64,000 nt of DNA from Chaenocephalus aceratus (Eukaryota; Chordata; Actinopteri; Perciformes; Channichthyidae): the NCBI GenBank assembly GCA_023974075.1, contig CM043792.1, positions 15,901,373-15,965,372 on the forward strand, read 5' to 3'. Positions within the stretch are counted from its first letter, which is position 1. The number at the start of each line of letters is the position of its first letter. Below, piece by piece: positions 40,201 through 53,200 of this stretch. The notes below the pieces were generated by a model. The model saw only the letters and a program-made list of their open reading frames with translations, was not told the DNA's origin and did not search any database. A program made the translations under genes and the position numbers.

Positions 40201-43200
40201 TTACTTGTCATATCATTTCTCTGTTCATTATCATTAGGAAAGGATTGGCTGGCGCCCAGATGCCTCGCACCTTTTGGTGTTCACCACTGATGCCGTTACT
40301 CACATCGCTCTGGATGGACGTATAGCAGGAATTGTCCAGCCCAATGATGGCCTATGCCACCTTGATCAGGACGATGTTTACAACAAAACTGCTGTGCTGG
40401 TAAAGAGCGATTATTCAGCACATTAGCATTTCACTTTGGTTTTAATAGTTAACACAGTTGTTGGACAGAACCTACTTCCCTTTTATTATTTTCTTCATGG
40501 GTCTTTCAGGACTATCCCTCCTTGGCACAGATGACAGAGAAAATGTCTCAAAACAACATTAAATTAGTTTTTGCCGTGACCAGCACAGTGGTGCCACTTT
40601 ACAAGGTAAACAAACTGCACTGCTTGTGCCACACAAATTTCCTTAAGCTATTGGCATTAAAACACAATAGTTGGTCATCATCTTGCTGTTTTTTTTTGTA
40701 TTCGCAGGAGTACAGTAACCTTATTCCAGGCTCAACTGTGGGATTGCTGTCGGATGACTCTGGGAATGTTATTCAGCTCATTTCAGATGCTTATGCGGTA
40801 AGGATTTCCGCAAAATTGTGTTTCTTGAAAATGCATGCAATATAATTCATCTGTAAAAAATGTATCCATTTTCTCTGTCTAACCTCATAACTTTGTGTTG
40901 AGCAGAGAATTAGCTCTAACGTGGAACTGGAGTTAGTGGGAGTTCCAGATGAGTTGAATCTGTCCTTCAATGCCACTTGTCTAAATGGAGAGGTCATCCT
41001 TGGACTCAAGTCCTGCTCCGGCCTCAAAATTGGAGACACAGTACGTATCTGTTGAGATGTTGACATGCACATTTATAGACACAGTCACAGATACATTTCC
41101 TCCTCAGGTGTCATTCAATGTGGAGGCTCAGTTACGTGGCTGCCCGAAGGAGAAGAGCCGCACTTTTACTATCAAACCTCGAGGCTTTAGGGATTCCCTG
41201 GAGGTAACCGTGGACTTTTCCTGTGGTTGCAACTGTGAGGCGGAGGCCCAAGCCGACAGCCCCCTCTGCAGCGACGGCAACGGGACCTACGAGTGTGGCG
41301 TGTGTCAGTGTCATAAGGGCCGTCTGGGCCCAACCTGCCAGTGCTCAGTGGAGGACTACAGTCCGTCTGACGATGCCAACTGCAACCCAAAGCCTGGGAG
41401 CCCAATCTGCAGCGGGAGAGGCGACTGTTTGTGTGGACAGTGCTCCTGCCATGACAATGAGTTCGGCCAGGTGTGGGGCAAATTCTGCGAATGTGACGAC
41501 TTTAACTGCCTGCGCTTCAAAGGGGCTCTGTGCTCCGGTGAGTAGATGCACTCCTTTAGGTCATCAACATTATTTGTACTTTTTGCATCTTTGCCAATAT
41601 GACATCTTGCTGAAAAACATAATCATAAGAGGAAGCACTTCTGATTCTGACAGATATGACATAAAACAGGGGCGCCTGATCCCGACCGCACGCACATACT
41701 TCTTCATTACATCTGTACTTAGTACTCGATACACTAGAAAAGTGAACTCAGTAGATTTCAGATTGCGGCCAGCTGTCTATAATGACCACCTATTTAATGT
41801 TTCATTAAATAACACAACTCAACCCCTAATCGTTTTTACTTGCAAATCTCACATAATGGATAGATCGAGAGCCTCTAATGTTTTGAACATGTTTTTCTGT
41901 TCATGTTCAGGTGGAATTCGTCATAACTGTAAGCACCCAGACTAACCAGCATTTATATCCATTAAATAAAGCAGTGGCAGAAATCTCAAAACATTGACAG
42001 ATGAAATATAAACTGCATGGCTAGATATTTTTTAAATAAGTTCTTTCTTCTTTTTTGTTTTCTAAGGAAGCAAACTCATTATGATACTCTTCCCAGGAAA
42101 GATAATATCGCTCTTCCCCTTCCCTTTCCCCTGTTTTACGGCCCAATCTGACCTTTCTGGATCCTACTCTGGTTGTTTCAAGTCGTTTTTAGTCTGTAAA
42201 CACAGCTTAGTTAGTTTGCTGATACTTAGATTGACAAATACAGAAAACACAGCCTTTTCTGTGCTAATGTTTAATTACTACTACAGTCTCTGTTTTGCTT
42301 GTAAAGGACTTGTACATAATTGCATAATTTAGCTGTCAAGCATAAAGAGTATGCTTACAAATTGAACAATCCTCGGTCAGGTCTGTCAACTTGTTTGAAC
42401 TTGGTTTGATTTATGTTCTTACTCACTTGCAGCAGTGCGCCATGATGTGCTATCACTCCCTCCCACAGTTACTCAATCACAGTGATGAAACATCAATAGG
42501 CTTGGCCATTGTTTGTTTTTTAATGTAACTGCAGTTTGGGTGGGTATTGTAAGGAGGAGGCTGAGGAAAAGCAACATAGGAATCTAATTTGTATTTATTA
42601 AGCAAGGAGGGTCTATTTAAAATCTTCATTTTCTCCCTAACTCTCCATTACGGGAAGAGTAGGAACGATGATGTTTTAGCTAAAAGTCAGGATATCTCAA
42701 CCACTGCTATATTGATTCTGCACAGCACCAAATGTAGAACATTGCAATACTAAATCCATGGAGTGTGCTTTTTACATACAGTAGTTTTACAGTAATGGAT
42801 TCCGGTTTCTAGTAAACTATTAGAAGTTGGGCGCAGACGCTCACCCAACTTGCCCTCCCACACCTACACAAACAAATCCATTTCTTATGTAAGTCAGTCC
42901 ACAGAGCTCAATTGGGGCCGTAACATTGTTCGACATGTCTCAGTAGACTCATGACGGTGTTGTCTTTAAAGAGTGAGCGTCCCTCCCTCAGCCCCAGCTC
43001 AATTGGAGCTACTGCGACCCAGGGCTCAGAAAAAGCTCCAGCTCTGGGATATTCCCGTTGGCTGTGTATTTCCTCCTGTGCTGAGGGGCTGAGGGACCGG
43101 TGCAGGAGCAGGAGTCAGCAAGCACTGCCGCAGGGCCCATAAATATGAGGAAGAGAACACAGGAAAGTTTGCATTCCACTGCTGACAATTGGCCCAACCC

Positions 43201-44010
43201 CTTTTCTCTCCAGCATGTCTCTTTCCCCACTTCATTTATTATGTTCCCTCTCTTCTTCCAACCGTGATCTGTTTTGCTGTTCTGTCTTCATTCCTGTTTT
43301 TTTCCTTTTATCATGGCCCCTTTGTTTACCTTCTCTTAAGCCAAGGCAGTTGATTAATGGGCAGAATTCCTGTGCAGTCTCACAGAGTATGATGTAAACC
43401 CTAAAACTCCCTTTTTGTGTGTGAATCACCTTTCAAACTAATAGGAACAAGACAACAACGCAGTCTTGTAAGGTTTAAGTGCTATACACTGCAAACAATA
43501 TTAATTGTAACATTGACAATATAGTTTCCACAGTTTTTCAACAGGTTTCTTCTTAACAGAGAAAGAAAGATTACTAAGTGATTGTTTTGCTAACAATATG
43601 CAAGACTGTTAAACATTAACTGTGAACACATCTTATTATCACAGCTATAAACACAATGTAAAAGAGAAGCCATTATTGACAGGGTGGAGACTGGGGAATT
43701 GTTTCCTAGAGTTGTAAGGGGGGTGATTTGTTTTGGACTCTGGAATTACCGACCCTTGGACCCTCTGTGATATTTCATGACCAGTTACTCCCCCATTCTG
43801 ATCCAGCTGGGGTGTGACTCATTCACTTTGCTCTTAGTCACCCAGTGTCAAATCCTGTTTTGGTTTCCTACAGAGAACGCTGTAGTCTGCTGGCTCTGCC
43901 TTCGTTTCTTAAGTAGCTTAATCTCTCTGTCTCTCTGTAATCCAGGGAGAACAACTATTTTCTGTCGGCAAATTGTTGCATCACTGTGACACCAATGTGT
44001 GTGTGTGTGT

Positions 44011-44073
<63 letters not shown>

Positions 44074-46610
44074 ATATAACTCCCAAGTTATTCCATTAGT
44101 CACCATCAATCCACTACTTCTGCCATCAGATGTTGATTGTTGTTTAAAATGGATCAGGTTTTTTTTTACAAAACCAATTGATCAATAACTAATTCAATCA
44201 CGTTAAGCAACTTATGACAAAAGATGAAACAGGTGGTACATAAGTACAAATCACACATAGTAATGCATAACACCTAACAGTAGGAATAACAAAATCTAAA
44301 AACACATCCACAGATACACTGTCTTGCCCAAGCATGCAAAGTGATGGGCAATTATGTTATTAGTATTTCGCAGTTTTGTTTGCGAGTCCCCACCCATGTG
44401 GATAATATACCTGGAAAAATGTTTTTGATTAATACGCAATGTTGATGTGAGATGTTCAAATTGTACAAATTAAATATTAAAGAATATATTTTAAAGGACT
44501 CTTATAGCTTCAACTATATCATCTTTTTGCTTTTTCCAGATCATGGGAAGTGTGGCTGTGGCATCTGTCAGTGTGATGCTGGATGGAAAGGAGAAAACTG
44601 TAACTGCTCCACACAAATAGACACCTGCATGTCCAGGATTGGCATGCTGTGCAGTGGCCGGGGTTACTGTGAGTGTGGGGTTTGTCAATGCACTCAGCCA
44701 GGCGCCTACGGAGACACCTGTGAAAAGTGCCCCACCTGTCCTGATTCCTGTACTTTAAAAAAGTAATTATATTTCTTCATGTTTTAACAAACAAGACACA
44801 TTAGGGAAGGGAGAAATGAACAGAGAAAAAAAATTCTTAATTACACAGAGTTCCTCCTTGTTAGTATACATTTTAAAAAAACTCTGTATATAAAGACAGA
44901 ACAAATAGTTGATAATTAGTCATATTTTACTTAAATTATTAGAAGTCCTCCTCGGAAGACTCCTAATAAGTATACAAACTATCATGGAAAAATGTCCAGT
45001 AACTGTTGAAATGTATATTGCAAACTACTGACTTAGTCCTTCATAACAGATTTTGAGACTAACATGGCTGGATTTACTCTGCAGTGCAACATCAATCCAT
45101 CATGATCTTCCCACATTCCAAGATGATAACAAACTACTCCCACACACATTTTAACAAATTCAGGTGTGGTTTCATGCCGTGTTAGAGAAAGTACTCTTAT
45201 ATTGACCTCAAACTCAAACTAGTAACTTTAGTTATCATATAAATGTCGTGTATTCTTAGATGTTACTGGTAGTTTGTCCATCCCCTCCATACCAAACTGA
45301 AGCATGCACGGCTACTAAAGAGCATAAACAGTATACACACTTAGTACTGTACAACATTTACTAAATGGGACTCTGCTTACAGGAAGTGTGTTGAGTGTCA
45401 GCACTTCAAGAGAGGACAGTACACTGAAGACAACAGCTGCAGTAGAATCTGCAAAGATGAAATTAAAGTAGTGGAAGAACTGGGTGAGTTTTCTATTCTA
45501 TTCCATCTCTAAACTCTTAACTTCACACTGGGATATTAATCACTCGTGCTAATTCTCACTGCTGTTTACTTGCTGCACATCACATGAGAAAAATTCCCCA
45601 GGAAGTAGCTAAAGGGCTCAATTTTGGTCAAAAATGATAATGCACTGATAGGTATTTTATGTTTTTAAAGATCACTTGATTTGCCTTAACATATTTGTCA
45701 TACCTTATATCTTCCTTATCCCCTTTCTGCTGCAGTTTTCCATGAGAGCAATGCAGCAGCAGTGAATTGCTCGTACAAAGATGAAGACGACTGTGTTGTG
45801 CACTTCCAGTATTACGAAGATGAAAACTGGCAAATCCATTCTGTTTGTGATAAAAGAGCCAGGTAATTATACGTTGTTTGCATATGAGAGACATTTAAAT
45901 TGTCAGAACTTTGCATAAACATTTAAACACACTGTTAGGGTAGAAGAGTGTGTTTGTAAATGTCATTTCAGCCTGTGTCTGACCGGCAGCAGCAAATGGG
46001 AAACAGTGTGTGTAACCAGTAATCTTGTTTTTTTCAAAAACATACTTAATGACCAGCTAACCACAGGTACACCCTGCCACACCATAGACATCCACACATT
46101 TAGTAATAATATACTCTATATTTTGCAATGGAGTGTTTCACATTGGAGTTGATTGCTTAACTTCTCAATTGAGCTCCACTTCTTAACCAACATCATGGGA
46201 ACCAGGAGGAAATTATCTCCGTTTCACCCTCTGCCTCCCCCTCCTGTCTCCCGTCTCTCAGAGTGTCCTCAGGGTCCAGACATCTTGGTGGTGCTCATGG
46301 CGGTGGCCGGAGCTATTTTGCTACTGGGCATCGTGGGCCTGCTCATCTGGAAGCTACTGGTCACCATTCACGACCGCGGAGAGTATGCCAAGTTTGAGGA
46401 AGAGAGATCCAAAGCCAAATGGGATACGGTGAGAACAAAACTGTTTAAAGTAACAGAATATGGCTGCCTTCTAAAGGGGAAAGCCTAAACTGACATCTGT
46501 GTATGAATGATTTAAACAGCAATGCCTTTGTTTTGATTTCCTAGGCTAACAATCCCTTGTATAAAGGAGCCACATCCACCTTCACCAATGTAGCGTACCG
46601 AGGCACTTAA
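37288..46610 (+). CDS. itgb3: Integrin beta-3
   Basis: Coding exons: 37288-37354, 38743-38828, 39130-39334, 39710-40122, 40238-40399, 40510-40605, 40708-40797, 40906-41040, 41108-41537, 44540-44762, 45383-45483, 45736-45862, 46262-46428, 46545-46610; all have GT-AG borders and agreeing phases except at exon 12. Exon 1 encodes a signal peptide ([18 protein letters not shown]). Then come the PSI domain (CxxC-rich, CAWCSQE), the hybrid/beta-I domain with MIDAS motif [10 protein letters not shown], Cys-rich EGF-like repeats ([18 protein letters not shown]), the beta-tail, one membrane helix ([16 protein letters not shown]) and a cytoplasmic tail with [14 protein letters not shown] and NVAYRGT. 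It pairs with alphaIIb or alphaV to bind RGD ligands at the cell surface. Exon 12 (127 nt, expected 126) has one extra base at about 45828, breaking the frame before the membrane segment. Confidence 0.93.
43996..44070. repeat. (GT)n microsatellite in itgb3 intron 9
   Basis: 75 bp of TG repeats with one GG interruption near 44011, in the ~3 kb intron between itgb3 coding exons 9 and 10. No other feature was identified in that intron. Confidence 0.97.
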
Positions 46611-47452
46611 CGATTCAATGCAATGAGGAAAACTCAGGGGTCAACGACAGAGATGGAATGTAGTAGCAGAGAAATGGGAAGATCCTACACTGTATCTGAA
46701 AAGTAGTTCATGCTGTAAACAACATGGTGTGTTATTGTACATATTGTAAAAATACTTAAAACTGGTAATGTCAGAGATACTGGCCTGATTTTAGGTTTCC
46801 TGTTTTGGCCATATGTCATGCAGTTTTCTGCAGAACTGTACATGCAGTCGTTAAGCATTGTGGTCTTTTTACAAAGCTTTTCTATTGTTGCGTTTATTAT
46901 ACAAACTGGTTTTAACAAGCGTGAAGCACTCTTTGGAGTCTCCATTAACTGCAAAAAGAGATACAATTCCCCCGGCCTCTAGGCTGACTTGGTTTACAGT
47001 GACGTTTGTGATGTATATTGTTTTTTTTAATGGGTATCAGCAATGGTTTTCTGCATCATCCTCTTATTTGTGTATATTGGGCTTTTTTATTTTTCATTTA
47101 TTTCTTCATTAATTGCTGAATTGTAAACTATTTACATTTTTCCACTGACCAGCTCTATTTTAAACTGCAATGCCATGTTGTTTATTTGTGTATATAAGCA
47201 TACTTGTATTGCACAACAAATATATAATGGCAACAATATCCTCCATATTGAAGAAGATTGTGATGTGTATTTAGGTTGTACAGCTCTGATCCTCTCTGGG
47301 ACATGACCTGCAAGATTGCTGCATAGTTGTTTGTGTTTTTTGTTGCACTTTTTAAGAATCTCTGGGGTATTGCTCTAGTTTGTTACACAGATGGAAGGTA
47401 TAAAGATGAACTATACTTGACAACTTGTGTATGATCCCTAACATTTTGATTT
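46611..47452 (+). other. Probable itgb3 3' UTR
   Basis: AT-rich sequence directly after the itgb3 stop, containing no open frame of note. The end of the transcript is not evident, because no clear aataaa is seen before the transposon at 47461. Confidence 0.4.
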
Positions 47453-47460
47453 CTTTAAAC

Positions 47461-48522
47461 TAGTGCTGTCAAAATTATCGCGTTAACGGCGGTAATTAAT
47501 TTTTTGAATTAATTGCGTTAAAATATTTAACGCATTTAACGCATGTGCAGAATGGCCCGCCCCATACTTGCCACCAGTGGCAGCGCCAGGGTATGGCTGG
47601 GGTAGGCTACACCCATACCAAGAAATGGCTTAGCCCCACCATGACAAATTATGTTAAAGTAAGCAAAATAAAGTCTGCCAACTCGCGCGGAGTAAATTGC
47701 ACAGACAGTAGTTAGTAAGATTGATTTCAGTAGCCACGGTTTTGAAAACTTTTGTCACGTAGTGATCGTCTTCTCAATAGAACATCTTTGATAACGGCGT
47801 GGTGTTGTTGCAGGAAGTCCCGACGGAGCATACTTTTGCCGTAGTACAGGGCAGAGCCATATCATAGTAATAATATGGCTCTGGTACAGGGGTGCACATA
47901 ACTGGTACGCAGGTTATGGGCGTAATCTGAAATGCGTACCGTCACTTTTCTCACAAAGCGCATTTGCAGTACCGACGTACTTGTGAAGCTTTTCCAGAAG
48001 GCGGTTAGATCACCGGACGACAGAGTCGGTCTCCGTGTGCACAGACAGGGCTGCTGTTAACGTCGGTCTGTACAACGGAACTGTGCCAAAACTACGCCAA
48101 CCGGCTGCGGAGGGAGACTCCCCCCTTCACTGGAGAACTGCGCTAAAACAGCTGATCACAACGTTCACACTCTGTGGTCACGAAGTACTCCACTAGCGCG
48201 CCCCCCCCCTCTGTCGACTTTCCTGAAGTACTCCCCCGTTGATAGAAATCAACACGTAATGAATTAAGACCCCACGGTTTGATGATTGATAGGTGTGTGG
48301 GTTGTCTTTCATTTTGACATGCAGAAAAATGTTATAATAAACATAGATACTGTATGTTAAATTGATATATCCGCCTTCTTTCATTTATCTTTCCATTCCC
48401 ACAACAATATACATAAATAAATGGCATATTTTGGACATAGTTCGAATGGTGATTAATCATGATTAATTCATTTTTAAGCTGTGATTAATCTGATTAAAAA
48501 ATGTAATCGTTTGACAGCCCTA
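47461..48522. mobile_element. hAT-type element with perfect 8-bp target duplication
   Basis: The ends are tagtgctgtcaaa and tttgacagcccta, imperfect inverted repeats. Both sides are flanked by ctttaaac (47453-47460 and 48523-48530), an 8-bp duplication as expected for hAT insertion. The subterminal parts are rich in taatta/gattaat strings. The 1062-bp body has no transposase frame and includes copy 2 of the dispersed ~228-bp repeat (about 47889-48113), so it is non-autonomous or internally invaded. Confidence 0.85.
47889..48113 (+). repeat. Dispersed ~228-bp repeat, copy 2
   Basis: Matches 16087-16316 in the same orientation over nearly the whole length (shared string acagacagggctgctgttaa). 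It lies within the 47461-48522 hAT-type element. Confidence 0.75.
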
Positions 48523-48530
48523 CTTTAAAC

Positions 48531-50257
48531 AAATGTCCAAGCTACTTATTACCTTTATTGAGTTCTGACTTACAGTACAACATCCTTAACCACAACATAC
48601 TTACGTTTCAGATGCTTCAGGAAGACACAGAAAGTTATTTAAAATTGTAACATAAATTAGAAAGAGATATATTCTTATACATTTTCAAAGTATGTCTTTT
48701 AATTCCCAGTTGACATAGGAATAACACAAGAAACAATTAAGAATTGGTTAGCTACATTTTTATATTCAATTCATGCAGGTTCACTATGATGTGGGTGTTA
48801 TATTAATAACATGAATTTCAGAGTGCAGAGGCAAAATGTCCTGTGGTCACAGCTGTGAACATACAATCTAGTAATAGAATATTTCCTGTAACATGGCACA
48901 CATCATTAAGATTAGACTGTTATTCCCCTTCCTGCTCTTGTGAGTGTCTGGCATTCAATCTGATATTGCTGCCACAAAATGTAGCACTTCCCCTCACATC
49001 CATCAACAATATCTCTGTCACCATATCCTGTTCATCACACTGGCCTGATGAGTCCAGCTAATCTGTCCTCCATCAAGTTGTTTTTATACAGTTTTTTGGA
49101 AATAAAACGGTACATCACAATTGTCTTTATTAATTTCGCTATTAGCTGACGTTAACCTTTTAGTACAATCAATGGACAGGACATGTTGTTGAATCTGCTT
49201 GGCTGTTTAACTGTGCTCCATGCCAGTTGTAATAGTAAATGTGTATTAATTCTCATAGGCAATATCAAAGTGTTTATAGTAAATTACCTGTTGCCTTACG
49301 GATAACTAAGGTTTCTCTGTATAACATTTTGGCTCATTGGTATGTGTTATCTCTGCTGTCGGCAGTACATCATTAGAAGTCTAAATTATGAGTGTGTCTA
49401 GCTGCAGTGCTAGGAGGTGGTCTCTGTCAATCTAATACCAGGATGTCCTGCTTAGGACATGTAATAACTCACCCAAGATGATGACTACCTCCTGACTTGA
49501 AATTTCGCACAACAACCAGGTCAACTAATCTTTTCTCTCAATCAAATAATGCCAAAAGCTAGGCCAAAGATAAAAAGAAAATTAATGGCTAATATACAAG
49601 GGTAGAACCTGTCTGTTCCTGAAACAGAAAACTGATACATGAACAAAAATGTGTTTCGATCAACTGTTTAGTTTATACCCTGCACACATGTGGCGAGACA
49701 TGGGACATTGTAGTTTTCTTTTTGCTTGTTTCTTCTTTGTTATAACTGGTAAATACTGTCCACTTACTCATATAATTCACCGTTGACCTGTTCAGTCCCG
49801 ATATTCTCCTCATCCATGTGTCAGGCAACAGTGGCCCATAGCAAGTTGATCTTGGCGCATGTCTCCCTCTGGTGTATACACGGTGCACTGTTCATATAGC
49901 TCACCTGTGGAGTTGCATGTCTTTCAGTTGCTATAGCCAACAGTTTTATTGTCCTCCATTTGAAAGAAGAGCAGTTTATTGTAATTTAATTATACAAATC
50001 AGGTTGGAAAGGTGTGTGGGTAATGTGAGCCTTGAGTTGTGTTAGTAGTTTTGCCAATAGCAAATATTCAGAGCCAAAAAACAAGTAATTTATAGAACCA
50101 CTTTAACCTGCATGCATTGCATACATCTAATGAAATGTCAAAATATACTTTTGTACTTAATAATAATGATATTGGTCTCAATTGCAATATGAACGATAGT
50201 CCCTGAACGCATCACGGTGAAATGCACTGCTCCTCTTCCGTCGCGTCAGTTTCAAAC
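48531..50257. other. Intergenic region between itgb3 and mettl2a
   Basis: No gene is supported. The last ~50 bp before 50258 has the CpG-containing context expected for a mettl2a 5' UTR, with the ATG set in aacatggcggc. Confidence 0.4.
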
Positions 50258-53200
50258 ATGGCGGCGCCCGATGGCGTGGTAGGTGTGGAGGGAGCAGCAG
50301 TGAAACAGCACCTATCCTGTCAGATTCGACCACCGGGGATGAAGAAGAGACCTCAGTTCGGAACACGTTTCCTCACAGACCCGCGGCAGGTCCTTCCAGC
50401 ACAACGCATGGTGGGTCATTCTTTACAGAAACCCTCAAGAAGAAAGATGTTCGGTCTGCATCTCTACCAGAGACAGAGCCGGTATCCCCCTGGCTGATGC
50501 TGTATCATATTCATAACTTAAAAGTATTACATTATGATATTTTTGCTGAATTGATTGTATCTAAACTGAACATTCTTTCTGAATGTGTGTGGCGTTGATA
50601 GGGTCCTTTACCAATATGATAACTTGTTTATTAGTTGATAATATCATGTAAAAATATAGCATAAAAAGATTATGATATCCAGTATTATTTATGCATATTG
50701 ACAGTCCCAATATATCAGGTACTTGCATTCTACAGTTTAATTTGAGGCTCCATAAATAACAAAGGCTTGATGTCCTGTTTCCATATGTCAACTGATGGGT
50801 CTCAAGTTGTTTAAAAACGTAATATTTATTTCAGTCAGTTTATGTAATGACATCAATGAATTAGCTTGTAGGCCTACATGTTTTGCAGATGGTAATGTAT
50901 AGGATGTGATATTACAATATTGCCCTAATTTCCAGTCCAATCTGTTATCACATTAAAACCTTTAATAAGAAGGATCTCAGGATTGTCAATATTTTTCTGT
51001 GCTGTTATTCACTACATCACTTTGGCCACACTGTATAATATTGGGTTGTTGGTTACAGGGACAATGTGGAGTGGACGGAGGAACAGAGGCATCTGCTAAG
51101 AGGAAGTCTTAGAAAACAATCAGCCACTACCTCTAGAGAAAACAAGGTAGTATTGCTGTCAGACATATGCCTTACACACATGTTGTATGGGTAAGGGAGG
51201 CTGTGGCTCAGTGGGTTAGTGCGCTGATCTTCGAATCAGAGGATAGCAAGTACGAAACCCACTGCAGTCAGCATGTTGTTGTGTCCCTGGGCGAGACACT
51301 TCACCCCAAATTGCAAAGTCGCTTTGGAATAAAAGCGTCTAACAAGTGACATGTTAATGTAATGTTTTGTATATGCATGTGATCAATGAATCAAAAATAC
51401 ACTGCAATTTATCTTGTCGTTTTATTTATAGTGTGCAAAAATAATTGGTGCTGTAAATTCATTTTTTGGCAATTGACTTTGATAATTGGCTGTAAACCTT
51501 TTATATTTCAATGACATAACTTTGGTTTACTACATTACCTTTTTTTCAGAGGAATACGACAACCGAGCAAATGAGTTTTGGAATGATTTTTACACAATCC
51601 ATGAAAATCGTTTCTTCAAGGACCGTCCACTGGCTGTTTCACAGAGTTTCCCAGAGTTGGCCCGCAGAGTATATAGCCTTAACCATGAGTCCCGTCTCGA
51701 GGTCTCTGGCACAGATTACAGTCAGCAGGGTTGCCTGATCAAGAACAGAGAAGTGAAGTTGCAGCTTTTGCTCACACTGATGGTGACATCCCTGGCTCTT
51801 CTGCCAAATATCGCATTATGGAGGTGAGAGATTTGTTTGAAAGCATGTCAGCTAAACTTGAACCGTACACATTTAATGTCACCACAAAGTCACAGTTCAG
51901 GGGTAGACATTAAGGGTAAAATGCCACTGGCCCTCCGGGCCGGTGGAATTGTATTATCACTGGCCCCACCATTGTAACCACTGGCCCGGAGCATTCGTCC
52001 ACACCCAAAAAAAATGGACTAATAATGAAGAAAATGAACACATTTGTTGCAATAGTAGCCTAATTTATGCACCAACTACATTACTACTTGTACTACAACA
52101 TTTGAACAATAAGTTATTCCTCATTTTCCTCAATTGTTCATATTTGGTTTATTAAAATAATGATATTGTGGTCATTGTTAAAAAATGTCTGCTATTATTA
52201 TGAGTATTATTATTTGTATAATGCACTTTCTGCCTTCCTGTCATTAGGAGTTAGACATGTAATGGCCATGTAATTGATTTGATTAGAACCTTCATTATCC
52301 TAAACTGCTGGGACATTTTGCCAATACCTTTATATTGTCTACTCTTCACTTACTTGTCAGCATAGGTCGGCATTGATGTACAGAGCCGACAGAAGACCAT
52401 GTTTATATGGGCATCATATTGAGAGGTGCAGCCGTGACGCGTCCTAAAACCAGGAAGTAAGCTGCTGGTCCCTCGACAGAAAGCAATGGCATTTCTCCAC
52501 AGGGTTTTTGGAAAATAGCTGGAAATAAGGTCTGTGGAAACAAACCTGTTTGATAAATGCACGTTTGTTCAGCCGGATAATCTCCACATGTCTACCCTAC
52601 TTTTATAATTTTCTAATCATAAATCTAATCGATAGATTATATAAAAGGGTTTTGGACGCGTCACTGCACCATGAGCCAACTCCATCGATCAAGCTGGCTG
52701 AAACTTTCTCTCCCTCTTCTTCTCATGCTCCCTGTCACTCTCCTTTAATTCCTCCGGTGGACTTTCTTTTATTTGAAGATTGTTTTTTGCCCGGCTACCG
52801 CTGGTATTAAAAACATTTAGGCGAATGGTTAGGTGGCGTGATAGTCTGTAGTGAAGGACGCGCTCCCGCTCACGGAGCCTGCTCGCGCTGCGCTCTGCAG
52901 GCAAACAGCTGGTTTGCTTTTCACCCAACAAACCGACTCACGAACGCTATGTTGTAGCGTTAATAAACGAAAACAATTTAACTAAATTGTAGTCCAAAAT
53001 ACCAATACCACAGGAAAAAAAATTAAAGCAATATTTTTAGTGGCCCGAGCGGGCAAGTGGAAAGTACGTTATGCTGGCCCGGGGTGGCGCGTTTCCACTG
53101 CAAGCGGGTAGCTCGCTTTAAGCGTGCCGAACCGTGCGGGGCCCGTTTTTGGTTGCGTTTCCACTTGGCCTAGTTTTGGCCTGTGGCTACTTTTTCACCT

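Noticed and set aside
41223..41945. 240-codon plus-strand frame overlapping itgb3 exon 9
   Set aside because: It is an alternative frame of the Cys-rich integrin exon that continues into the intron; the integrin frame is clearly the real one.
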